Source: an uncultured Butyrivibrio sp. (GTDB lineage: Bacteria; Bacillota; Clostridia; Lachnospirales; Lachnospiraceae). From it: a stretch of 35,550 nt of DNA. Shown here in pieces: positions 17,910 to 25,770 of the stretch. The stretch is taken from positions 1 through 35,550 of the forward strand of contig CAMVNV010000022.1 of NCBI GenBank assembly GCA_947168935.1, read 5' to 3'. A program made the translations under genes and the position numbers. A model generated the notes under the pieces. It did no database searches, was not told the origin of the DNA, and saw only the letters and a program-made list of their open reading frames with translations. How positions within the stretch are numbered: position 1 is the first letter of the stretch; every line of letters starts with the position of its first letter.

Positions 17910-18995
17910 ATGCCAGGTATTTCTGTGATCATGCCAATGTACAAAGCCAAAAAGACTGCTATGTACAGCATTGACGCTCTTTTGAACCAGACCTTTAAGG
18001 ATATAGAGGTACTGGTTGTAGACGACTGTTCTCCGGATGATTCTTATGATGTTGTAAAAGAACATTATAAGGATGAACCAAGAGTCGTACTTATAAGACA
18101 GGAAGTGAATCAGGGGCCAGCTCAGGCGAGAAATAGGGCTTTCGAAGAGGCCAGAGGTGAATATGTCACCTTCCTTGACAGCGATGATGGAATTGTCAAA
18201 GAGGGACTTGAGAAGATGTACGAAGCTGCTAAGAAGTTTGATGCAGATGTAGTACATACTACAGGATGTTTTTTTCCAGTACATAAACCTGATGTTATGG
18301 ATATCATGTCTGTTCCAAAGGACAATTACCTTCCGCAGGACAAGGATAAGGACATCCCGGGAGAGGCAACTCTTCTTACGCAGGATTTCGGAGTAAGGCT
18401 TTCAAAATGGCTTGAGGGTACCTACAACGGCAATGTGTGGGGCAAGATGATAAAAAAGAGCTTTATTATGGATAACAATATCCGGTTTGCATCTATCAAG
18501 ATGTCGGAGGATATCCTTTTTTCCTTTGAATGTCTTATGCGCGCAGCAAAGTATGTGATACTTCCATACAAGTGCATAATCTACAGGATGATAGGAGAGA
18601 GCCTTTCAAGAGGCAAAAAAGATGTTGCATATATGCTAAAACTTCTTGAAGCAACCTTTAGCGGCGATGACAAGTTTTCGGAAAAGATGAATGCGATCCC
18701 ATATTTTAAGGATAATCCGTCTGACAAAGACAAGGTGCTTAAGTATGTGGATGACGTCATGGACATGATGTATCTTGTTCCGGCGTTCCAGTCTGTCGGA
18801 GAAGATGAGCTAAGGGCGGATGAACGTGTTCATGAACTATTTGTAAAGCATTTTGGAAGTCATGCCCAGTTTGCAGAAAGATATTTCTATATGAAGAACG
18901 CGTTTGAGCCGCCTGCACCATCTTATCTGATCGACGATATCACGTACGAGGGATTAAATGCGCAGCTTGAAATATACAAGCAGAGCATTACATGA
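17910..18995 (+). CDS. Family 2 glycosyltransferase, paralog of 6959-8044
   Basis: ISVIMPMYKAKKTAMYSIDALLNQTFKDIEVLVVDDCSPDDS...ARGEYVTFLDSDD; same length (361 aa) and colinear motifs with the first GT2. Confidence 0.93.
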   Translation: MPGISVIMPMYKAKKTAMYSIDALLNQTFKDIEVLVVDDCSPDDSYDVVKEHYKDEPRVVLIRQEVNQGPAQARNRAFEEARGEYVTFLDSDDGIVKEGLEKMYEAAKKFDADVVHTTGCFFPVHKPDVMDIMSVPKDNYLPQDKDKDIPGEATLLTQDFGVRLSKWLEGTYNGNVWGKMIKKSFIMDNNIRFASIKMSEDILFSFECLMRAAKYVILPYKCIIYRMIGESLSRGKKDVAYMLKLLEATFSGDDKFSEKMNAIPYFKDNPSDKDKVLKYVDDVMDMMYLVPAFQSVGEDELRADERVHELFVKHFGSHAQFAERYFYMKNAFEPPAPSYLIDDITYEGLNAQLEIYKQSIT

Positions 18996-19060
18996 CTTCT
19001 TGAAGGGTGCATACTAGCAGAGTGTTAGGTCAAAGCCATGAGTTTTTGAGGAGAACATAC

Positions 19061-20941
19061 ATGGAGATAATCAAAAAAATAAGTGGCAATGAAATGATCT
19101 TTGCGCTTGAGGGACGTCTTGACACGACGACCTCGCCGCTTCTTCGCGAGCAGATAGCGCAGATCCCACCAGAAGTTGAAAAGGTCGAGTTTGACTTTAG
19201 AGACCTTGGTTATATATCTTCTGCCGGGCTACGTGAGATACTTGTATGCAGAAAAAAATTCAGTGGAGACAGGATGAAGGTCATCAATGTGTCGCAGGAG
19301 GTCTACGAGATCTTTAAGACAACTGGTTTTGATCAGATCATCCCCCTTGAAACCGTCACGGATGATATTTCAACATATATGAACCTGTCTTTTAAGGCTT
19401 TTTTGGCCAAAAAAGCTGAGAAAACTCCGGATGCTGTAGCGCTTGTGGATGATAGAGGCGCATTTACCTGGAAGGATGTGGATATATATTCACAGATTAT
19501 TGCGGAAGGGCTTTCTTTAAAAGGAATAAAAAAAGGAACCCATGTGGCTTTGTGCGGCGTAAATTCAGTAAACTGGGTTCTGACCTTTTTTGCCATTCAA
19601 AAGCTTGGAGCTATGGCACAGCTACTTAATTTCAACATGAGTGCTGCTGATGTTGCCAGAGTTGCAACTATTGGGGATATAACTCATTTTTGCTATGGCG
19701 CTATGCCTGAGATGAAGGAGCAGGATGCGTTTATTGACGAACTGAAAAGATCAGGATGTCCTTTGTGCGAGTTCATCTCTATCAGAAATGACAGACAGGA
19801 TATCAGAGAAAGAAGAGATGAATATGAGGCAATCAAATACAAATTTCAGGACTTTGTCGAGGCTGATTCACCCTGCGTAATGATATTTACTTCAGGTTCT
19901 ACAGGTAAGCCCAAAGGAGTTCTTCTGTCTGCCTATAATATCCTTAATGCAGCTAATACTAACTATAAGGATCAGACACTTAATAGTACGGACAGGACCT
20001 GTCTTATACTTCCTTTGTTTCATATATTTGGTCTTGTAGCAGGTCTTTTTGCCAATGCTATTGCAGGGTCGACTTTGTATTTTCCAAGTAATATAAGGAC
20101 GAATACAATTCTCGAACTTATCAGTAAGGAAAAGTGTACTATTTTCCATTCGGTTCCAACTATGCTCATAGCGCTTATCAATAATAAGGACTTTACTAAA
20201 GATAAACTATCATCAGTACGTTGCACCATTATTTCAGGGGCAGCAGCTACGCAATCTCAGATCCTTATGTTCAAAGACAATCTTCCAAACGATCACTTTA
20301 TGTCATCTTACGGCCTAAGTGAGATGGCACCTGTTTCTATATCAACTTACGGAGACAGCGACGAGCATCTTCTCACAACTGTGGGTAAACCTGTTAACAA
20401 TATCTCTATTCAGATACGAAATCTTGAAAACGGAGAAGAGTGCCAGGCGGGAACATCTGGAGAAATCCTTGTACAGGGCTTTAACCTGATGACAGGCTAT
20501 TATAAGACGGATATAGAAAGCCAGTCCATAGATGACATGGGATGGCTTCATACAGGCGATCTGGGTTTTATGGATGAAGAGGGCTACCTTCACCTTTCCG
20601 GAAGACTTAAAGAGCTTATCATAAGGGGCGGTGAGAATATCATGCCTGGGGAGATCGAAGCTGCAATCTCTTCACTTGACGTTATAAATAATGTCAAGGT
20701 CATCGGTGTTCCAAGCGAGTTCTTCGGAGAAGAGGTTTGCGCCTGTATTAAGCTAAAAGATGGAGAAGTATTTGATGAGGAAGCAGTAAAGAAAGAGCTT
20801 TCTGCAAAGCTTGCCAAATACAAAATACCAAGTTATTTCCTGGTATATAATGAATTTCCGCTGCTTGGCACAGGCAAGATAGATGCTGTGAGTCTTAAAA
20901 AGGATGCACTTGAGAAGATCATAAGTACATGCAAAAGGTAA
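19061..20941 (+). CDS. STAS domain fused to class I AMP-dependent acyl ligase (acyl-CoA synthetase-like)
   Basis: STAS: FALEGRLDTTTSPLLREQI...VEFDFRDLGYISSAGLREILVC. Ligase: FTSGSTGKPKGVLLS, SSYGLSEMAPVS, GWLHTGDLGFMDEEGYLHLSGRLKELIIRGGENIMP, GTGKID. ATG 19061 with RBS gaggag preferred over the track's 19007. Confidence 0.92.
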   Translation: MEIIKKISGNEMIFALEGRLDTTTSPLLREQIAQIPPEVEKVEFDFRDLGYISSAGLREILVCRKKFSGDRMKVINVSQEVYEIFKTTGFDQIIPLETVTDDISTYMNLSFKAFLAKKAEKTPDAVALVDDRGAFTWKDVDIYSQIIAEGLSLKGIKKGTHVALCGVNSVNWVLTFFAIQKLGAMAQLLNFNMSAADVARVATIGDITHFCYGAMPEMKEQDAFIDELKRSGCPLCEFISIRNDRQDIRERRDEYEAIKYKFQDFVEADSPCVMIFTSGSTGKPKGVLLSAYNILNAANTNYKDQTLNSTDRTCLILPLFHIFGLVAGLFANAIAGSTLYFPSNIRTNTILELISKEKCTIFHSVPTMLIALINNKDFTKDKLSSVRCTIISGAAATQSQILMFKDNLPNDHFMSSYGLSEMAPVSISTYGDSDEHLLTTVGKPVNNISIQIRNLENGEECQAGTSGEILVQGFNLMTGYYKTDIESQSIDDMGWLHTGDLGFMDEEGYLHLSGRLKELIIRGGENIMPGEIEAAISSLDVINNVKVIGVPSEFFGEEVCACIKLKDGEVFDEEAVKKELSAKLAKYKIPSYFLVYNEFPLLGTGKIDAVSLKKDALEKIISTCKR

Positions 20942-21146
20942 TGGAAAAGCGGAGGTCTTGTTTTGGTATACCATGTATGCTAGGCTTGTAACTAGATATA
21001 TAAAAATGAATTCTTGAACGTATATTACAGAAACGCGCATTTTATGCGTATTTAGTAATTCGATAACTTGGATGGTAATGATAATTATCTGAGATTAGTA
21101 TTATAAAACGTCTATATCATTTGAAACTGGTACGAGAGGTGGAAAC

Positions 21147-22058
21147 ATGGCTGATACAAATGTTAGCAGTAGTAAGAAGTTTTCAGGAATCGTGATCTGT
21201 ATTGCATTTGCAATTATGTTTATTGTTATTGATCTTATGATCAGCCCATACGCTAGCACTACTGACGAAGCTTTTGGATACATTATAAAAAGTGTCTTAA
21301 GACTCATATTCTTTATGGTCAGCCTTTTTACTTTCATGAGCTTCTATCACAAAGAGGCCATCTCAGATGTGATTCACTTAAAAGGTTTTGGCAAGGGACT
21401 TCTTGCCGGAATCGCAATGTTCCTTTATATACCATTTATAATAATCACTTACTACATTTTAGGTGCTCCCACATTTAAGGAAGTATCTGTATCAATTATA
21501 ATTACGTATCTTATCCTTGAGCAGATAGCAGTGGCTTTGTGGGAAGAAATTGTTTTCAGATGCTTTGTTTGCGAAGGTTACTATTTAGAGGAAAATAAAA
21601 CAGCTGGTAAACGTATTATGTACGCTCTTATTGCCGGAGTTATCTTCGGAATTGCACATGCTGCTACGGCTGGCTCAGTTGAAAATGCTATTATAAGGTT
21701 CATTCTTACAGGAGTTTGGGGCTTTGCATTTGCAGCTGTTTATCTGTATTCCCATAACATCCTTGCAGCCATGTTCCTGCATTTCATAACAGATGTGGTT
21801 GTCAACTCCACCAACCTGGTAAAAGAGTGGGCGCCAAGTAATCTGATGACGATCCTGGATCAGTATGTATATTTCGTTGTTACAGGCATTATCTTTATAG
21901 TTGCTCTTGTTTTCCTTATAAAAGGTGAAAAAGATGCTTCTGAAACAGCGGAGACTGAGCCGGAAGTAGAGAATAGTGAGGAGAGCGAAGAAGACAAAGA
22001 AGCCGAAGAAGAGAAAGAAGAAAAAGAAGTAGAAAAAGAAGAGAAAGACAAGGAATAA
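21147..22058 (+). CDS. CPBP-family (CAAX-protease/bacteriocin-processing-like) intramembrane protease with acidic/lysine-rich C-terminal tail
   Basis: EEIVFR (motif 1), FGIAHA (motif 2), AAMFLHFITDVVVN (motif 3/4); multiple TM; tail ETAETEPEVENSEESEEDKEAEEEKEEKEVEKEEKDKE. Confidence 0.88.
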   Translation: MADTNVSSSKKFSGIVICIAFAIMFIVIDLMISPYASTTDEAFGYIIKSVLRLIFFMVSLFTFMSFYHKEAISDVIHLKGFGKGLLAGIAMFLYIPFIIITYYILGAPTFKEVSVSIIITYLILEQIAVALWEEIVFRCFVCEGYYLEENKTAGKRIMYALIAGVIFGIAHAATAGSVENAIIRFILTGVWGFAFAAVYLYSHNILAAMFLHFITDVVVNSTNLVKEWAPSNLMTILDQYVYFVVTGIIFIVALVFLIKGEKDASETAETEPEVENSEESEEDKEAEEEKEEKEVEKEEKDKE

Positions 22059-22077
22059 AATATTTTTACCAGTCAGG

Positions 22078-22108
22078 GGGTACATTATGATATGTACCCT
22101 CTTTATTT
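22078..22108 (+). terminator. Terminator after the CPBP gene
   Basis: gggtacat-tatgat-atgtaccc then tctttattt. Confidence 0.65.
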
Positions 22109-22234
22109 GGCAAAATCAGTAAGGATGGGAAATATCATTTAGCACCTCCATTTTTTATTAAATCTTAATAATTAAGTCGATTGACTTTGGAAAGAGAAAG
22201 GCCTAACATATTATAAAAAGTGGTACGCAATTAA

Positions 22235-22253
22235 ATATTGCAAAATGCAATAT
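22235..22253. promoter_or_regulatory. 19-bp palindrome upstream of the radical SAM gene
   Basis: atattgca-aaa-tgcaatat perfect 8-bp arms. Confidence 0.45.
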
Positions 22254-22268
22254 ATGAAACAGTTTGTA

Positions 22269-22291
22269 TTCTTGAACATAAAGTTCAAGAA
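22269..22291. promoter_or_regulatory. Second palindrome upstream of the radical SAM gene
   Basis: ttcttgaac-ataaa-gttcaagaa perfect 9-bp arms. Confidence 0.45.
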
Positions 22292-22334
22292 AGCATAACT
22301 TGCTCAGATCGCCACATGATTTAAGGAGTGTTCA

Positions 22335-23423
22335 ATGGCTAAGGAATTCAATATTCAGGAATACATGACCAGGGGTGTGGAGAGAGTTGTGTCTGATGCA
22401 GTCAGAGCTACACTTAAAAACCCTAAGGAAAGTGTATACATGGCAAAGTTTGCCCTTGCAAGCAAGGCTGCTTCCAAGAAAAGGGCCAAGCTTGAGGCAG
22501 AAGGCGAACATGTGCCACCATTTCTTATCAGCAGCATCACAAGTAGCTGCAATCTTCACTGCGCAGGATGCTATTCAAGATGCAACAGCGCAACAGAGGA
22601 TACTGAGCCTGTTGCACAGCTGACAGACGAAGACTGGATGAATGTATTTAATGAGGCTGAGGACCTTGGCGTTAGCTTTATCCTTCTTGCAGGCGGAGAG
22701 CCCCTTCTTAGAAGAGGCGTTATAGAAGCTGCCGGCAAGAAGCCATCTATACTGTTCCCTATTTTTACAAATGGAACCTATATGACTGAGCGCTATTTCG
22801 ATGAGTTCGATAAGAGCAGAAACCTTATCCCCATCATGAGCATTGAAGGTGGAAGGGAAGCAACGGATCAAAGGCGCGGTGAAGGCATTTATGAGAAGCT
22901 TGTTTCAAATATGGACGAGCTTAAGAAAAGAGGTATCATTTTTGGAGCATCAGTAACTGTCACAACCCAGAACATAAAGGAAGTTTCATCTGAGAGCTTC
23001 ATAAATATGCTTTCTGAAAAAGGTTGTAAGGCCGTTATCTTTGTTGAGTTTGTTCCTGTTTCAGAAGGATCCGAGGATCTTGCACCTGGAGATGAGGACA
23101 GAGAATACCTTAAGTCAGAGATCATGAGACTTAGAGAGGCCCATCAGGAGATGGTATTTGTTTCATTCCCTGGTGATGAGAAGAGTTCAGGCGGATGTAT
23201 CGCCGCTGGAAGAGGCTTTTTCCATATCAATTCCCATGGAGGAGCTGAGCCATGCCCATTCTCACCATATTCGGACATCAACGTTAAGGATACATCCTTA
23301 AGAGATGCCCTTAAGTCAAAACTTTTCCTTGATCTTCAGAACAGCGGCACCCTTTTGGATGATCATAAGGGCGGATGCGTTCTTTATGAGAAGAGAAAAG
23401 AGGTTGAGGGATTTCTTGCGTAA
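22335..23423 (+). CDS. Radical SAM protein of uncertain specificity
   Basis: CNLHCAGC (CxxxCxxC) cluster motif, LLAGGEPLLR, C-terminal cysteines GGCIAAGRG, EPCPFSPYSD, GGCVLYEKR; RBS aaggag. Confidence 0.9.
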   Translation: MAKEFNIQEYMTRGVERVVSDAVRATLKNPKESVYMAKFALASKAASKKRAKLEAEGEHVPPFLISSITSSCNLHCAGCYSRCNSATEDTEPVAQLTDEDWMNVFNEAEDLGVSFILLAGGEPLLRRGVIEAAGKKPSILFPIFTNGTYMTERYFDEFDKSRNLIPIMSIEGGREATDQRRGEGIYEKLVSNMDELKKRGIIFGASVTVTTQNIKEVSSESFINMLSEKGCKAVIFVEFVPVSEGSEDLAPGDEDREYLKSEIMRLREAHQEMVFVSFPGDEKSSGGCIAAGRGFFHINSHGGAEPCPFSPYSDINVKDTSLRDALKSKLFLDLQNSGTLLDDHKGGCVLYEKRKEVEGFLA

Positions 23424-23464
23424 TATATCTTGAGCTGAAACTAAACCAGAATATATTTTTAATG

Positions 23465-23497
23465 AGAGCGTTATGTGACATACATGGCGCTCTTTTT
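23465..23497 (+). terminator. Terminator after the radical SAM gene
   Basis: agagcg(tt)atgt-gacat-acat(gg)cgctct then ttttg. Confidence 0.65.
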
Positions 23498-23579
23498 GTC
23501 GCATCAAACGTACATTTCGTCAGAATACAAGGCGCTTGATACTCTTTACAGATACAATAAAAGTAAATATAACGTGTGA

Positions 23580-24026
23580 ATGAAGGTGATTCTTGTAATG
23601 AAAAAAGTGACTAAAATAATACTGCTTGGGATTCTGATAATTCTTTCTGCATTTTTTCTTTCTTTTGGAAACACGCAGTATTCTATCAAAAAGTATGATC
23701 AGCTGTTAAAGATATACCAGCCAATATATGATGTGATAAAAACAGAGGATGGATATTCAACCGCTGAGGTAAAAGGCAAAAAGGTTATATTTTACGATGA
23801 GAACCATAAAGAGATTAAATCGCTTACTCTTGAAAAGGAATTTAGCGGAAAGCTTTTATTTATTGAAAAGCGTAGTGACAGCGTGATTTTTTGGAATTCA
23901 GGTTGGCTTGATGATACAAGTGGCATTATGTTTCTGGAAGGTGACTGGACAGACGCTACCTGGAACGGGCTTGTGAGAATTACAAGGCTTTTGGGAAATG
24001 CTTATGAGGTGCATACATTTAGGTGA
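23580..24026 (+). CDS. Hypothetical protein with single N-terminal TM/signal anchor
   Basis: Hydrophobic IILLGILIILSAFFLSFG then a soluble domain. ATG at 23598 (MKKVTK) is an alternative start. Confidence 0.6.
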   Translation: MKVILVMKKVTKIILLGILIILSAFFLSFGNTQYSIKKYDQLLKIYQPIYDVIKTEDGYSTAEVKGKKVIFYDENHKEIKSLTLEKEFSGKLLFIEKRSDSVIFWNSGWLDDTSGIMFLEGDWTDATWNGLVRITRLLGNAYEVHTFR

Positions 24027-24041
24027 GGAGGCACGCTTTGT

Positions 24042-24713
24042 ATGGAGTATCAGTATCCGGTGCATAATAAAGTAAAATTTAGTAGCGAAGATCTTATCAG
24101 GGCAGGCGTCAATCCTTCATTGGTAAAGTTTAGATCTATAATTACCTGGTTTGCATATATTCTTTGTACAATAGTCATTTCCTTCATGATCTTTTTTCCT
24201 ATTGGAGTTGCAGCATATTATAAGGAGTATGGCTTTCTTGCTTTCTATGCAATACTTTGGACTGTTCTTGCTGGGACTGTTGGAATATTATTTTTTAACC
24301 AAGAAAGTAATTCCACATTGACACTGGGAGAAAATCAGGCACATATCGAAGAGAATTCCATGTTAGGAAAATTTTTTTACAAAAGAACTATCAGTTATGA
24401 TAATGTTTGCAAGGTTTATCATACAGAATATTGTCCATTTGGACTTACTCCAATGGCAAAGAATCGAAAGAACCCTAAATACGATAAGGAATTATGGCAT
24501 TTCTATAATGGTAGCTACATTGTAGCAGAAGATAACAAGAATGGTATGTTTGGTGCAGTGTATCGCGAGGAAATCTGGGATTTTTTGAAAGATCATTGTA
24601 AGAACGCAGAGTTCTATACCAAAGAGGAACTTGAAGCTGAAACCAAGAAAAAACGCGAGATGGATCAGAAGCATGACGAATACAGTAAAATGTATGACGG
24701 ATATATTAATTGA
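24042..24713 (+). CDS. Hypothetical two-TM membrane protein
   Basis: Two hydrophobic stretches (FAYILCTIVISFMIFFPIGVAAY; FLAFYAILWTVLAGTVGILFF); RBS gtgaggagg. Confidence 0.65.
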   Translation: MEYQYPVHNKVKFSSEDLIRAGVNPSLVKFRSIITWFAYILCTIVISFMIFFPIGVAAYYKEYGFLAFYAILWTVLAGTVGILFFNQESNSTLTLGENQAHIEENSMLGKFFYKRTISYDNVCKVYHTEYCPFGLTPMAKNRKNPKYDKELWHFYNGSYIVAEDNKNGMFGAVYREEIWDFLKDHCKNAEFYTKEELEAETKKKREMDQKHDEYSKMYDGYIN

Positions 24714-24783
24714 ATCAAAATAATGATAATATTTCTCAATAATGGAATTGGTATAAACAAGCCGAACTAATTGTGCTATTATC

Positions 24784-24805
24784 TTTGTTAGCGTTAACTA
24801 ACAAA
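24784..24805. promoter_or_regulatory. Palindromic operator-like site A
   Basis: tttgttag-cgttaa-ctaacaaa; shares core GTTAGCGWTAACTAAC with the site at 28518-28547. Confidence 0.55.
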
Positions 24806-25046
24806 AGCCGATATGCGATTGGTGCGGCTATTTTCATGTGAAAAAGGCAAAACTGCAATAAACGCAAAATAGACTGCTTTAATTTGCTTCATTGTATATA
24901 CACTATTTATGTATAAAAAGTTACAATTGATACAGGTACTAGTATAGGTGAAGAAACGGATACGAATACTAGTTAAGATACGGATATTTACATATACTGG
25001 TCCAGACACAGGTTAAGGTGGTTAATGATTTGAAAAGGGAGTAATT

Positions 25047-25754
25047 ATGGGAAAAGAATGTTTAGAAATAAGTAACCTTAAAAAGAGTTTTGGCACGGGT
25101 GAAGCCAGACAGGATGTCCTTCGCGGCATGAATTTCACCGTTCAAAAAGGAGAGTTCTGCGTACTCCTTGGTCCTTCCGGTTCCGGAAAATCCACGCTTC
25201 TTAATATCATAGGCGGTATCGACACTCCGGATGAAGGCTATGTAAGTATAAATGGCGATAAGCTCGAAGAGATGAGCGAAAAAGAGCTTACTTTGTACAG
25301 ACGCAGACACCTTGGATACGTATTCCAGATGTACAACCTCATTCCAAACCTCAATGTCAAAGAAAATATCGAAGTTGGAGCATATCTATCCGACAATCCC
25401 CTGGACGTAGAAGAAGTACTCACTACTCTTGGCCTCCAGGATCATAAATACAAATACCCTAATCAGTTATCCGGAGGACAACAGCAGAGAGTATCAATAG
25501 GCAGAGCTGTAGTCAAGAATCCGGATATTCTTATGTGCGACGAACCCACAGGAGCACTTGATTATAAGACGTCAAAAGAGATACTGGCCCTTATAGAAGA
25601 CTGCAACAAGAAGTACGGAAGCACAGTTATCATGGTAACTCATAATGAAGCGATCAAAAACATGGCAGACCACGTTATAAAGTTAAGAGACGGCGTAGTG
25701 CGCCATAACGATGTTAATGAAAGCAAAATCCCCGCTATAGATTTAGAGTGGTAA
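25047..25754 (+). CDS. ABC transporter ATP-binding protein (MacB/LolD-like)
   Basis: Walker A GPSGSGKST, LSGGQQQRVSIGRAV, CDEPTGALDYKTS; RBS gggag. Confidence 0.95.
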   Translation: MGKECLEISNLKKSFGTGEARQDVLRGMNFTVQKGEFCVLLGPSGSGKSTLLNIIGGIDTPDEGYVSINGDKLEEMSEKELTLYRRRHLGYVFQMYNLIPNLNVKENIEVGAYLSDNPLDVEEVLTTLGLQDHKYKYPNQLSGGQQQRVSIGRAVVKNPDILMCDEPTGALDYKTSKEILALIEDCNKKYGSTVIMVTHNEAIKNMADHVIKLRDGVVRHNDVNESKIPAIDLEW

Positions 25755-25770
25755 AGAACAAAGGAGCCCT

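Noticed and set aside
17811-18284. 157-aa minus-strand ORF
   Set aside because: Antisense over the ABC/GT2 junction; the plus strand has clear conserved genes with RBSs.
6959-20941. Interpreting the locus as a standard NRPS cluster
   Set aside because: Condensation-like proteins and a ligase are present but there is no modular A-T-C architecture and no carrier domain or phosphopantetheine motif recognised.
20942-21146. Weak hairpin near acgcgca-tttta-tgcgt as operon terminator
   Set aside because: Stem only about 4-5 bp and poor T-tract; not supported enough to call.
21675-22085. 136-aa minus-strand ORF with poly-Phe start
   Set aside because: Antisense of the Glu/Lys-rich tail of the CPBP gene; composition artefact.
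22246-22299. Short ORF MQYMKQFVFLNIKFKKA upstream of the radical SAM gene as a RiPP precursor
   Set aside because: No RBS, overlaps both palindromes, no leader/core-like features.
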